Assembly: GCA_017618495.1 (NCBI GenBank)
Contig: JAFZUD010000003.1
Location: 1-19,757, forward strand
Direction: 5' to 3'
Length of the DNA stretch: 19,757 bases
From: Bacilli bacterium
Lineage (GTDB): Bacteria; Bacillota_I; Bacilli_A; RFN20; CAG-826
In this document: in pieces, positions 7,460-15,991 of the stretch
Layout of the letters: each line of letters begins with the position of its first letter
Numbering within the stretch: the first letter of the stretch is position 1
Notes under the pieces: generated by a model
The model's input: only the letters and a program-made list of their open reading frames with translations
What the model was told of the DNA's origin: nothing
Databases searched by the model: none
Translations under genes and position numbers: made by a program

Positions 7460-8302
7460 TTATTTGTTATAGAAGAAGACTCCGAACGTTCCTGGGCCGG
7501 CATGGCAGGATATTGTTCCCATCGCTTCGTGGACGATGACTTCCTTGAAGCCGAATTCCTTTAAACGAGCAGCTGCTTTATCTAAAAGATCTTGATCGAT
7601 TTCTGTGTAAGCGATGAAGGCTCTAGTAAGGTCTGGGTTCTTGTTGGCGGACAAGGTTTCCTCAAGATAATCGAAGACCCATTTATCTTTCTTGCCACGG
7701 AACTTTTTGCCACAGACCATCTGGCCATCGCTAAGAAGGATCTGTGGGCGGAGCTTAAGGAGATTCGCACCAAGCATCGCAAGGGCGTTGCAGCGTCCGC
7801 CTTTATAAAGATAGTCGACTGATTCCAATGCAAATGAACCATGCATGAGTTTGGCTCTTTGATCGATTTCGTCACAAACCTCTTTGAAGGATTTGCCTTG
7901 CTCAATGAGTTCTCTGGCATAGATGGCTTGGAGAGCGATGCCACCAGAAAGGTTCATCGTGTTGACGATATGGACTTTGCCGCCAAAAGACTCAGCCGCT
8001 TCAACAGCGTGTTCATAGGTCGAGGAGATCTTCGCACCGATGCAGAAATGGATGAGATAGTCGTGATCCTTAAGAAGACCTTCAAACCTCCTCTTATATT
8101 CTTCGGCGTTGATCGCGCTGGTCTTAGCGAGCTTACCGGTTTTTGCAGTATAGGCGAAAATGTCTTTCGCACCAAACTCACCATCGAGAGCGCATTCGTC
8201 TCCGAAGATGAGGGTATAAGGGATGATGTGAATATGATATTTGGCAGCCTCTTCCTTATTGAGGTCGAGGGATGATTCTGAGCTGATTACGATTTTTTCC
8301 AT
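7460..8302 (-). CDS. DegV family fatty-acid-binding protein
   Basis: A 280-residue cytosolic protein of the DegV/FakB family, which carries a fatty acid for fatty acid kinase. It has the N-terminal SSESSLDL block, KTSAINAEEY, the FCIGAKISSTYEHA fatty-acid headgroup region (normally ending S-G-T-Y/F), the VNTMNLSGG stretch, ESVDYLYKGGR and GPGTFGVFF at the C terminus. The usual DSTAD-type first motif is S-E-S-S-L-D here, and the usual SGT is SST. An ATG two codons upstream (8308) touches the -10 box and cannot be transcribed, so the start is put at 8302. No ribosome binding site. No fakA is nearby. Confidence 0.92.
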   Translation of the reverse strand: MEKIVISSESSLDLNKEEAAKYHIHIIPYTLIFGDECALDGEFGAKDIFAYTAKTGKLAKTSAINAEEYKRRFEGLLKDHDYLIHFCIGAKISSTYEHAVEAAESFGGKVHIVNTMNLSGGIALQAIYARELIEQGKSFKEVCDEIDQRAKLMHGSFALESVDYLYKGGRCNALAMLGANLLKLRPQILLSDGQMVCGKKFRGKKDKWVFDYLEETLSANKNPDLTRAFIAYTEIDQDLLDKAAARLKEFGFKEVIVHEAMGTISCHAGPGTFGVFFYNK

Positions 8303-8308
8303 GGGCAT

Positions 8309-8336
8309 ATTATATTGGTTTTTCGAAATTTGAAAA
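8309..8336 (-). promoter_or_regulatory. Promoter of degV (leaderless)
   Basis: On the minus strand: TTTTCA (8336-8331), 16-bp spacer, perfect TATAAT (8314-8309), then exactly 6 bases to the ATG at 8302, which places the transcription start on the A of the start codon. Confidence 0.75.
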
Positions 8337-8407
8337 TAGAAAAAAAATGCCGATGCTATCTAGTATTATTTACTACTTCCATTTGCTATAAAAACTACGT
8401 GGTGTTC

Positions 8408-8439
8408 AAAAAAATCCCTTGCCGCTGTGACAAGGGATT
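8408..8439 (-). terminator. Terminator of the HD-GYP gene
   Basis: A 9-bp stem AATCCCTTG (8439-8431 on the minus strand) and CAAGGGATT (8421-8413) with a 9-nt loop, then a run of T on the minus strand. It isolates this gene from degV downstream. Confidence 0.92.
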
Positions 8440-8454
8440 AGGTTGATTGGTATT

Positions 8455-10593
8455 TTACTTCTTATCGAGGAAGTCTTTGACCTCGTCTTTTATCGCCACA
8501 AAGGCATCAACAACCTCTGGGTCGAAATGAGTTCCGCTTTCTTCTTGGATTGTCGCCAAGGCTTTCTCAAATGGCCATGGTTCCTTATATGGTCTCAAAC
8601 AGGTAAGAGCGTCGAAGACGTCAGCGATAGCGACGATTCTTGCGCAAAGAGGAATCTCAGCTCCTTTTAAGCCACGAGGATAGCCTGTGCCATCCCATCT
8701 TTCATGATGGCCGCCAGAAACTTCTTTGGCCAAGGTTAGGTATTCGGAAGAAACCCCAATTCCCTTAAGGGCAAGTTCGATGATCTTCTCGCCTTCGAGG
8801 GTGTGTTCCTTCATGACGCTGAATTCCTCCGTCGTGAGTTTGCCTGGCTTGTTGAGAATGGAATCTGGGACTTTGATCTTACCGACGTCATGAAGAGCCG
8901 CGGCAATCGCGAAGTCTTCAAGGAAGTCGTCGGTCAATATGTCGGTGTATTTCCCTTCTCTCACGAGTTCTCTTGCGATCATGCCAGAGTACTTTGAAGT
9001 ACGGGTCGTGTGGTCGGCTGTGCACTTGTCACGGGACTCGATGATTTCGGCAAGAGCAAAGACGACGCCTTTTTGGGTGGCGATTAGTTTAGCGGTCTGC
9101 TCTTCGATCGTGAGAATGCTCTCAGAGGCGAGGTCCATGATCTGGTGGGTGAGGTTAGAGAGATCGGAAATCTCATCTTTGCCCCTAAGTTTGACTAAGC
9201 CTTTCCTCGCTTTGCTCGTAAGCCATTTCTTCGGTCCTATTGCCTGATAAGCAAGCATCTCAGAGTCAACAATCTCCAGAGGAGCGATGAAGAAGTATTT
9301 GATGTTATGGAGGAGAACAGCTCCACCGATAAGGAAGACGAACGCTTCGATGGAAAGAATTCTTGCGACGGTTGAGAAAACCTGAATCCTGATTCTTGAG
9401 GCTTGGATGTTGGCGACGGCATACGCAACGGTTTTGCCTGAACCGTCGACGATTGGCATGTAGTAACTCAGGAAATAGCCATGCTCACCATTGTGGACGG
9501 TGTAAGTGTCAGTCACTCCGTTTTCGAGGAATTCCTTGTATTCCTCTTCGTGAGCGATTGGCTTGCCAAGGTATGAAACGCCATAGTTTAGGTCGAGGAC
9601 GGTCTTACCGTCGTCTGCCGTGAAGACAAAAACATCCAAGACCTTGTCGCTAGAGATTTTAATTGATTCAATTCCCTCAAACGTATGGATATAGCCATAG
9701 GCTTCATTGTTGGCGAGGATCTCATCCTGATGAGACATCCATAGATTCACTTGGTCGCCGTCAATGACATAGGTAACCGCTGACGCATATTGTCTTGCAG
9801 TCTCGCCAGCTTCATCGTAAGCGTCTTGGTTATAGGAAAGACCAAGAACGCTCGCAACCGCCATGGCAAGGAGAGCGTAAGCGAACGACATGATCGAGAT
9901 CATCTTGAAGTCGAGGGAATGGATGGAGATCTTCTGATAGAACTTTCGTTTGACAGGCTGATTCCAAGGAGTCCTCAACATGTAGGTGTTTGGGAAGAAG
10001 TCGAGAGCCCTTTCGTTCTTTGGGTAAAGGACGAAAACCAAAAAGACTATGGCCATGGTTATAGTCTTGTCCAAAAGATCATAGAGGCGACTTGAAACAT
10101 AACTCGCCCAGAACGGCGTCATTCCAAAATTGTTATATAAATCAGCGGTCAGGCTTGGGGTGACGACATCGACTTCCTGCCCATAAAGGAAATATGTGAG
10201 AACCGCGCCAAAGCCTCCTCCGATGAATGAGAAGACGAGGATGGCAAGGATGTAACCCCACCACTTCCTGAAGCAGCCGGTCTTCATCATGAGGCCAGCT
10301 AGTAAGGCGATGAATCCAGAAATAAACGCGTAGTAAATCGAATCGCCATCAAACACGCAATTGAGGAGATTCGTGCCCATACCGACGACAAGGCCAGGGA
10401 AGTATCCTAAAGTACAGCTGACCAAAATCGTTAATATGGTATCAAGGTAAAGCATCACCCCGATGCTGTGAAGGGTGGAACTCGCCAAATAGGATATGCC
10501 GAAATTAAGGCCTATCGAAACAACGATAATAAGCCAAGTAAATGGCGAAGTGATAACACTCGCCTTCCGAAAGATCGGATTATTAACCTTCAT
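8455..10593 (-). CDS. Membrane sensor protein with C-terminal HD-GYP domain
   Basis: A 712-residue protein. Residues about 15-190 form a multi-helix membrane domain with a YLDTI motif and a G-x-x-x-G-x-x-TN stretch, like ECF-transporter S components and related sensor modules. Residues about 250-395 form an extracytoplasmic Cache-like ligand domain, flanked by helices at about 232-253 and 408-435. After a cytoplasmic linker comes the HD-GYP domain (about 508-700): His568-Asp569 in ALHDVGKI, later HH, and GTGYPRGL with the G-Y-P triad at 637-639, then ARIVAIADVFDAL. HD-GYP proteins hydrolyse c-di-GMP or related dinucleotides; all visible catalytic residues are kept. An upstream in-frame TTG at 10599 is less likely. 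No ribosome binding site; AT-rich -10-like sequences lie 5-16 bases before the ATG. No GGDEF protein is in the window. Confidence 0.88.
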   Translation of the reverse strand: MKVNNPIFRKASVITSPFTWLIIVVSIGLNFGISYLASSTLHSIGVMLYLDTILTILVSCTLGYFPGLVVGMGTNLLNCVFDGDSIYYAFISGFIALLAGLMMKTGCFRKWWGYILAILVFSFIGGGFGAVLTYFLYGQEVDVVTPSLTADLYNNFGMTPFWASYVSSRLYDLLDKTITMAIVFLVFVLYPKNERALDFFPNTYMLRTPWNQPVKRKFYQKISIHSLDFKMISIMSFAYALLAMAVASVLGLSYNQDAYDEAGETARQYASAVTYVIDGDQVNLWMSHQDEILANNEAYGYIHTFEGIESIKISSDKVLDVFVFTADDGKTVLDLNYGVSYLGKPIAHEEEYKEFLENGVTDTYTVHNGEHGYFLSYYMPIVDGSGKTVAYAVANIQASRIRIQVFSTVARILSIEAFVFLIGGAVLLHNIKYFFIAPLEIVDSEMLAYQAIGPKKWLTSKARKGLVKLRGKDEISDLSNLTHQIMDLASESILTIEEQTAKLIATQKGVVFALAEIIESRDKCTADHTTRTSKYSGMIARELVREGKYTDILTDDFLEDFAIAAALHDVGKIKVPDSILNKPGKLTTEEFSVMKEHTLEGEKIIELALKGIGVSSEYLTLAKEVSGGHHERWDGTGYPRGLKGAEIPLCARIVAIADVFDALTCLRPYKEPWPFEKALATIQEESGTHFDPEVVDAFVAIKDEVKDFLDKK

Positions 10594-10762
10594 TACCAAT
10601 ATTATTACATTTATATTTACGGTTTGCTTGAAAAATGCGTTGTTGCTGGCAAAATCCCCTGCAAAACCCTCTTAAAATATTTTTGCAAACCTGAATATCT
10701 AGCCCTTTTTGGCAAAACTTGGTATCGTATAGGAGTTTGAGTGCTTCAAACAAGGAGTAACT

Positions 10763-11473
10763 ATGTTAAATATCGAAAATCTCACTAAAACATACGGCGA
10801 GAAGAAAGCCGTCGACAATTTAAGCATCCACATCGCCCCAGGCGAAATATATGGCTTCATCGGCCACAACGGAGCGGGCAAGACCACCACTCTCAAGGCT
10901 TGCGCTGGCATCCTTCAATTCGATAAAGGCGAAATCACCATTGACGGTGTTTCGATGAAGAAGGATCCAATCGCCTGCAAAAAGAAGATGGCCTACATCC
11001 CAGACAACCCAGAACTCTATGACTACATGACCGGTCTTCAGTATCTTGATTTCGTCGCGGACATCTATGGCGTCTCAATCGAAGAAAGAAAAGAGAAGAT
11101 CCATAAATACGCTTCCGCATTCGAGCTTGAGAAAGACCTTCCAGCCGTCATCTCTTCCTACTCACACGGCATGAAGCAGAAGCTTGCCATCATCAGCGCT
11201 TGGATCCATAGCCCAAAGCTCATCATGATGGACGAACCATTCGTCGGTCTTGATCCAAAGGCCGCCAAGCTCCTCAAAGACATGATGAGAGAAATCTGCG
11301 ATGAAGGCGGAGCCATCTTCTTCAGCACCCACGTCCTTGAAGTCGCTGAGAAGCTCTGCGACAAAGTCGCCATCATCAAAAAAGGCCAGCTCATCCGCTC
11401 TGGCACCATGGAAGAGGTCAAAGGCGACGATTCCCTTGAGGATGTCTTCCTTGAGTTGGAGGGTGACAAATAA
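10763..11473 (+). CDS. ABC transporter ATP-binding protein
   Basis: A 236-residue ATPase of the ABC-2 exporter type. Walker A is GHNGAGKTT (34-42), the signature is SYSHGMKQK, Walker B is LIMMDEPFVGLDP and the H-loop is STHVLEVAE. The ATG follows AAGGAG at 6 bp. Its stop overlaps the permease start as TAATG, so the two are translationally coupled. Substrate unknown; such pairs export drugs, lipids or peptides, or act in envelope stress. Confidence 0.95.
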   Translation: MLNIENLTKTYGEKKAVDNLSIHIAPGEIYGFIGHNGAGKTTTLKACAGILQFDKGEITIDGVSMKKDPIACKKKMAYIPDNPELYDYMTGLQYLDFVADIYGVSIEERKEKIHKYASAFELEKDLPAVISSYSHGMKQKLAIISAWIHSPKLIMMDEPFVGLDPKAAKLLKDMMREICDEGGAIFFSTHVLEVAEKLCDKVAIIKKGQLIRSGTMEEVKGDDSLEDVFLELEGDK

Positions 11474-13125
11474 TGATCAAAGCTCTGCTCAAAAAGCAGT
11501 TCCTTGAGCTCTTCTCCGTCTTTTTCCGTGGCAAAAACGGGAAAAGAGTAGCTGGAGGGAAGGCTGCTTTATATATCTTCCTCTACGCCATGCTCATCCT
11601 CATGGTCGTTGGCTATTCGACCATGTTCGCTCTTGGGCTTGGTGCAACCTATTTTGCGAACCCTGACACTGCCTGGGCCTACTTTGGCATGGGTGCGATC
11701 GCCGCGGTCACGATCGCCATCGTCGGCAGCGTCTTCATGACCTATAACTCCTTATATTTAGCGAAGGATAACGAATTCCTTCTTTCTCTCCCGATCCAGT
11801 CCTGGAAGCTTCTCTTTGTGAGGCTCTTCGGCGTCTGGTTCGCTGGATTTGCATGGGAAAGCCTTGTCCTTCTTCCGTTCTTCGTCATCTTCTACATCAT
11901 GGCCCCAGGCCTTGTGACTGCTTTAGGCGTCGTCTTCCAAATCCTTCTTTGGATCGGCCTATCATTCGTCATCCTTTTCATGACCGCCATCCTTGGATGG
12001 CTCATTGCCAAAGCCGCCACCCACATGGGCAGATACAAAACCCTAATCATCGTCGTTCTCTTCCTTGCCGGATTCGTCGGCTACATGGTTCTTATCTCCC
12101 AGCTTGAAGGCGGAATCGTGGCTCTCTTCGAAGATCCGGAAGCCGTCACGCAAGGACTTGGTGGGTTCATGCCTGCGTACGCATTTGGCAAAGCCTGTTT
12201 AGGCAGCCCGCTCTATGGCATCATCTTCTTCATTATCAGCGTCGCTTTGTTCGCTCTTGTTTACTGGGTGCTTACCATCACCTTCAACAAGATCCTCATG
12301 TCCAACAACAAAGGCAAAGCCATCACGAGCAACAAACGCCAAGACAAGCAAAAGAGCGTGAATGGAACCCTCATCAAGAGAGAGTTCAAACACTACTTCT
12401 CCAACGCGATGTATATCCTTAATTCTTCTTTGGGCTACATCTTCTTGCCGATTGTCGGTATTTTGGCCATAGTGAACCGCGATGCCGTCCAAGTCGCTCT
12501 CACGAACTTTGCGCAAGAAACCGCTGCTGGGGATGGTTCTAATCCAGCCGATATCCTGATGATGTTAAAAGCTCTTACCCCAATCGCCGTCTTCTTTGCC
12601 GTTGGTTTCCTTGGTGGAACTAGCGTCATCACCGCTCCATCGGTCTCGCTTGAAGGAAAGAGAATCTCAATTCTCCAAGCCTTCCCAATCCATATGAAGC
12701 AGGTTCTTTGGTCGAAGATCGAGTTCCACTGCATCATCGCCATGACCTTCACCATCCCAAGCGTCATCTTGATTGGCATTGGCCTTAGCCTTGGAATCGT
12801 TGACATCATCGTCCTTGTTCTCCTCTCGGCCGTCATGATCTTCTTCTTCGGTGTGTTTGGCCTTGCTTGCAACCTCAAATACCCGATGCTCAACTGGACG
12901 AATGAAAACGTTGCTTTGAAGCAAAGCATGTCAGTTCTCTTCTGCATGCTTGTTGGAATCCTTGCTCCAATCGTCTTCACCCTTCTCTATTTCTTCGTCT
13001 TCATCAACTTCCTCATGCCATCCATCTATCTCCTTGTAGTCGCCGTCCTCTTCGGTCTTGTTTCTTGGCTCATTCTTAGATGGCTCAACACCCAAGGCGC
13101 GAAGAAATTCCAATATCTCAGCTAA
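11473..13125 (+). CDS. ABC-2-type exporter permease
   Basis: A 550-residue integral membrane protein with about 12 hydrophobic helices in two halves separated by a basic cytoplasmic loop (about 278-305, KGKAITSNKRQDKQK). The layout fits large putative ABC exporter permeases of Bacillota that pair with one ATPase. A short motif DNEFLLSLPIQSWKLLFVR after the third helix is the cytoplasmic coupling element typical of this family. Coupled to the upstream ATPase gene and closed by a terminator at 13161. Confidence 0.88.
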   Translation: MIKALLKKQFLELFSVFFRGKNGKRVAGGKAALYIFLYAMLILMVVGYSTMFALGLGATYFANPDTAWAYFGMGAIAAVTIAIVGSVFMTYNSLYLAKDNEFLLSLPIQSWKLLFVRLFGVWFAGFAWESLVLLPFFVIFYIMAPGLVTALGVVFQILLWIGLSFVILFMTAILGWLIAKAATHMGRYKTLIIVVLFLAGFVGYMVLISQLEGGIVALFEDPEAVTQGLGGFMPAYAFGKACLGSPLYGIIFFIISVALFALVYWVLTITFNKILMSNNKGKAITSNKRQDKQKSVNGTLIKREFKHYFSNAMYILNSSLGYIFLPIVGILAIVNRDAVQVALTNFAQETAAGDGSNPADILMMLKALTPIAVFFAVGFLGGTSVITAPSVSLEGKRISILQAFPIHMKQVLWSKIEFHCIIAMTFTIPSVILIGIGLSLGIVDIIVLVLLSAVMIFFFGVFGLACNLKYPMLNWTNENVALKQSMSVLFCMLVGILAPIVFTLLYFFVFINFLMPSIYLLVVAVLFGLVSWLILRWLNTQGAKKFQYLS

Positions 13126-13160
13126 AAGTAGAAAACACTATAAAATAAAGCAATTTGTGA

Positions 13161-13195
13161 AAGTGGACAGGGAAATGTAAGCCCTTCCACTTTTT
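13161..13195 (+). terminator. Terminator of the ABC exporter operon
   Basis: Two-part stem: AAGTGG (13161-13166) with CCACTT (13187-13192), and inside it AGGG (13169-13172) with CCCT (13182-13185), followed by T residues. Confidence 0.85.
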
Positions 13196-13219
13196 CATTT
13201 CTTTAGAAATAAAATGTTT

Positions 13220-13225
13220 TATAAT
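13220..13225 (+). promoter_or_regulatory. Probable -10 box of the lipoprotein gene
   Basis: TATAAT with no convincing -35 box. The implied 5' leader of about 94 nt holds a small GGTT-CACA-AACC hairpin (13240-13251) but no riboswitch that I recognise. Confidence 0.5.
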
Positions 13226-13325
13226 AGTGCCATACAAGGGTTCACAAACCACATTCACATTACTTTTAAGTGTCTGAAGTTTGGCGAATCCATTATTCAT
13301 TTTTAAAAGGAAGGAAAATTAAAAA

Positions 13326-14882
13326 ATGAAGAAAACCAAATTCCTGTCAGTCGCGGCTTTAGCCCTCGCTTTTGGCTTAGCCTCCTGTGGTGGCCCAGCT
13401 GGCGGACAAGAGTCAGGTGCCGAAAGCGCTCCTGCTACCTCTGCAGCTGCTACCTCTGTAGCAAAACCAAAAATCACTGTTTCAGCTGAAGGTGACAAGA
13501 AGACCTTAGTCATGGAAGAAACAGTCCAGCTCAGCGCCAAAGAAGGCGACAAGGCCCTCACCGGCGTCGAATGGAAATCATCCGCCGAAGCGGTCGCTAC
13601 CGTCGATCAGACTGGTAAAGTCACCGCCGTTGCTCCTGGCACAGCTTCCATCTCTGCCTCTTTAGAAGGCTACAACAAAGGCTCGATCACCATCACCGTT
13701 ACGAGACCTACCCCAACCGCAACTCTTCACTTCGAAGATGCCGATCACGAAGCCGCTGATGGCTGGTGGGGAACTTCCGACGATGGTTGGTCACCAGTTT
13801 ATGATAGAACCGATGGCAACGCTTCCGATCAGAAGTGCATCGCTCACTTAGACAATGGCGATAAAGAAACCTTAACATTCACCTCTAGCGCCGCTATCAG
13901 CGCCGAGCTCGTCATCATGATGGCCAGCTCCGACGGCGTCTCCGATATGTCCGCCGTCATGGACGTCAAGCTCAACAACACCGCTATCGCCATGACTGGC
14001 AAAGCCCTTGAATCCACTGGTTCCAACAGCGAATTCAAAGAGTTCTCTCTTGGCACCCAGAACCTCATCAATGGCGACAACGTCTTAGAATTAACCTTCA
14101 AGGCCTCTGCCCCATACATCGATGATTTGAATGTCTACTCCAAGCAGCAATCCACCATCGCTGTCAAAGCAGCTCCAGCCAAAGAAAGAATCGAAGTTCA
14201 GCTTGAAGCCGAAGCCACTGGCTTAAAAGCCTACATCGGCGAAGAAACCCAGATCACCCTCACCAAGCCAACCGATACCACTGGTGTCACCTACGCCTCC
14301 AGCAAGGAATCAGTTGCCACCGTCGACCAGACCGGTAAGATCACCGGCGTCGCTCTTGGCACCGCCAACATCACCATCTCCAAAGCTGGCATGTACTCCA
14401 CTAGAGTCGAAGTCACCGTCGAAAAGAAAGTCGTCGATGGTGAAATCAGAGTCGAAGCCGAATCCGCAGCCGATATCGGAAGCTTCCACTCCTACACCGA
14501 CAGAACCTCTGGTATCCAGAATGGCCACTCCGGCGGCGCCTACATCACCGGTTATGACGTCACTGGTCCATTCACTTTGAACTACACCTTCACTTCTCCA
14601 AGCGCTCAGCAGATGACTCTTATTATCGCTGGTGCTTCTCACTACCAGATGAGCGAAGACTTTGTCTTCGGCGTCGATGGCATCATCAAGCTCAATAACG
14701 AAACCGTTACCTGCCCAGCCGATGCCAAGATCGAATCCAACCAGCAGATGGGTGCTCCAACCGTTGAAGTCACCATCGGTACCGTCAATGTTCTCCAAGG
14801 CGAGAACACCTTCGCTATCGAATTCCCAGAGAGAGCCCCTGCTCTTGACTGCTTCAGATTCATGCCTATCACCCAAGCCTAA
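13326..14882 (+). CDS. Lipoprotein with two Big_2 and two beta-sandwich domains
   Basis: A 518-residue exported lipoprotein: basic start, hydrophobic stretch, and lipobox LASC with Cys21 as the lipidated residue. A low-complexity Gly/Ser/Ala/Thr linker (22-46) lifts it off the membrane. The rest is a duplicated unit: a Big_2-type Ig-like domain (about 47-130, with VATVDQTGKVTAVAPGTA), a beta-sandwich resembling carbohydrate-binding modules (about 133-275), a second Big_2 (about 288-370, with VATVDQTGKITGVALGTA) and a second sandwich (about 376-515, starting IRVEAE like CBM6/35-type modules). No catalytic domain is seen, so binding of a glycan at the surface is the best guess. The ribosome binding site AAGGAAGG lies about 12 bp upstream. 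Monocistronic, with a strong terminator. Confidence 0.85.
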   Translation: MKKTKFLSVAALALAFGLASCGGPAGGQESGAESAPATSAAATSVAKPKITVSAEGDKKTLVMEETVQLSAKEGDKALTGVEWKSSAEAVATVDQTGKVTAVAPGTASISASLEGYNKGSITITVTRPTPTATLHFEDADHEAADGWWGTSDDGWSPVYDRTDGNASDQKCIAHLDNGDKETLTFTSSAAISAELVIMMASSDGVSDMSAVMDVKLNNTAIAMTGKALESTGSNSEFKEFSLGTQNLINGDNVLELTFKASAPYIDDLNVYSKQQSTIAVKAAPAKERIEVQLEAEATGLKAYIGEETQITLTKPTDTTGVTYASSKESVATVDQTGKITGVALGTANITISKAGMYSTRVEVTVEKKVVDGEIRVEAESAADIGSFHSYTDRTSGIQNGHSGGAYITGYDVTGPFTLNYTFTSPSAQQMTLIIAGASHYQMSEDFVFGVDGIIKLNNETVTCPADAKIESNQQMGAPTVEVTIGTVNVLQGENTFAIEFPERAPALDCFRFMPITQA

Positions 14883-14900
14883 TTGTTAACTGATTAGACT

Positions 14901-14928
14901 AAGGACCCTCAAACGGGGGTCCTTTTTT
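14901..14928 (+). terminator. Terminator of the lipoprotein gene
   Basis: An 8-bp stem AAGGACCC (14901-14908) and GGGTCCTT (14917-14924), followed by T residues. Confidence 0.93.
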
Positions 14929-14992
14929 CATACTCTTTATTTCTTGATAAACACGCGTATGCACGAAGAAAAAAATTTTTTCTCAATACCTC

Positions 14993-15023
14993 TTGACACG
15001 ATATACTATGCGCCATATAGTAT
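14993..15023 (+). promoter_or_regulatory. Promoter and palindromic operator of the padR operon
   Basis: Consensus promoter TTGACA (14993-14998), 17-bp spacer, TATAGT (15016-15021). A perfect inverted repeat ATACTAT (15003-15009), 7 bases, ATAGTAT (15017-15023) fills the spacer and covers the -10 box, the expected position for autorepression by the PadR protein encoded next. An A7/T7 tract centred at 14975 could act as an UP element. Confidence 0.82.
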
Positions 15024-15044
15024 TGTGCGTTGGGAGGTATTTCA

Positions 15045-15362
15045 ATGGATGTACAACTAAAACGCGGAATGCTAGATATCTGCGTCTTGGCTTCCTTGCT
15101 CCAAGGCGACTCCTACGGTTACATGATCATCAAGGATCTGTCGCCTCACGTCGAGATATCGGAATCAACCTTGTATCCGATTCTCCGAAGACTAGAAGAA
15201 ATGAGAGCCGTCGAAACCTATTCGATGGAACATAACGGAAGGTTAAGGAAGTATTACGCGATAACGCCTTTAGGGCAAAGAAGAATCCGGGTATTCCTGG
15301 ATGAATGGAAATCGATGATGGATATATACGCCTACATCGAAGGGGAGATGAAAGTAAGATGA
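15045..15362 (+). CDS. PadR family transcriptional regulator
   Basis: A 105-residue winged-helix repressor of the short PadR subfamily. Family landmarks are LKRGMLDICVLASL, GDSYGYMI, ESTLYPILRRLE (recognition helix) and the wing GRLRKYYAITPLGQ, with a C-terminal dimerisation helix. The ATG at 15045 has GGGAGG 8 bp upstream; an in-frame TTG at 15030 lies before that site and is not used. The gene overlaps DUF1700 by ATGA. PadR-DUF1700-DUF4097 operons are widespread in Bacillota and linked to envelope functions; the ligand here is unknown. Confidence 0.94.
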   Translation: MDVQLKRGMLDICVLASLLQGDSYGYMIIKDLSPHVEISESTLYPILRRLEEMRAVETYSMEHNGRLRKYYAITPLGQRRIRVFLDEWKSMMDIYAYIEGEMKVR

Positions 15363-15973
15363 GAAAGAATGAATTCCTAAATGAAATCAGAGGGGCCTTA
15401 AGAGGCTACCCTCGCAACGAAGTAGAAAATTCAATCGAGTTCTACTCCGAAATGATCGAAGACCGTGTCGAAAACGGCATGACCGAAGAACAGGCCGTCG
15501 CCTCACTTGGCAACATCGACATGATCATCAAGAACATCAAGTTAGATATGCCGCTTAAGTCGGTCATCAGAGAGACCGCCAAAGAGAAGAAAGAGGAAAG
15601 AATCCGTGAGAACAAGCACTTGAGTGCTGGAACGATCATCCTCCTCATCCTCGGGGCGCCACTATGGATCCCACTCCTTATCGTGGCGATGTCCCTCTTC
15701 TTGGTCTTCTTCATCCTGTTATGGGTCTTCGATATCGTCCTATTCGTGGTCGGTATCGCCTTGGCAGCGAGCTTAGCCGGAGGCATCGTCGGAGGTGTCA
15801 TGAGCTTCATCGCTGGCAACCCAGGAACCGGAATTGCCTGGATCGGCGCTGGAATCGCCGCTCTCGGAATCGCCATCTTCCTCTTCATCGCTGGAGTCGG
15901 GATGGCCAGAGCCAACCTCAGCTTGCTTGGCAGCATGGCCAGAGGCACCAAGCGCAGGATGATTGGCGCTTAA
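15359..15973 (+). CDS. DUF1700 family membrane protein
   Basis: A 204-residue protein. The N-terminal cytoplasmic part (1-90) has the DUF1700/HAAS pattern: FLNEIRGALRGYP, a YSEMIEDRVENGMTEEQAV helix pair and SLGN. Three or four hydrophobic helices (about 93-190) rich in Gly and Ala follow. The chosen ATG at 15359 overlaps the padR stop; the frame is open further upstream only within padR. Members are thought to work with the PadR protein and the DUF4097 protein next to them, perhaps as membrane sensor or anti-regulator; that is not established. Confidence 0.9.
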   Translation: MRKNEFLNEIRGALRGYPRNEVENSIEFYSEMIEDRVENGMTEEQAVASLGNIDMIIKNIKLDMPLKSVIRETAKEKKEERIRENKHLSAGTIILLILGAPLWIPLLIVAMSLFLVFFILLWVFDIVLFVVGIALAASLAGGIVGGVMSFIAGNPGTGIAWIGAGIAALGIAIFLFIAGVGMARANLSLLGSMARGTKRRMIGA

Positions 15974-15991
15974 TCTAAGGAGGATTCAAGA

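Noticed and set aside
12435..12980. A 181-codon minus-strand frame inside the ABC permease gene
   Set aside because: Low-complexity, basic translation with no motif, fully inside a well-supported membrane protein gene in the opposite direction.
14310..14876. A 188-codon minus-strand frame inside the lipoprotein gene
   Set aside because: Gly/Asp/Val-rich shadow of the codon bias; the plus-strand gene has lipobox, domains, ribosome binding site and terminator.
15030..15044. TTG start for padR at 15030
   Set aside because: It precedes the GGGAGG ribosome binding site that fits the ATG at 15045.
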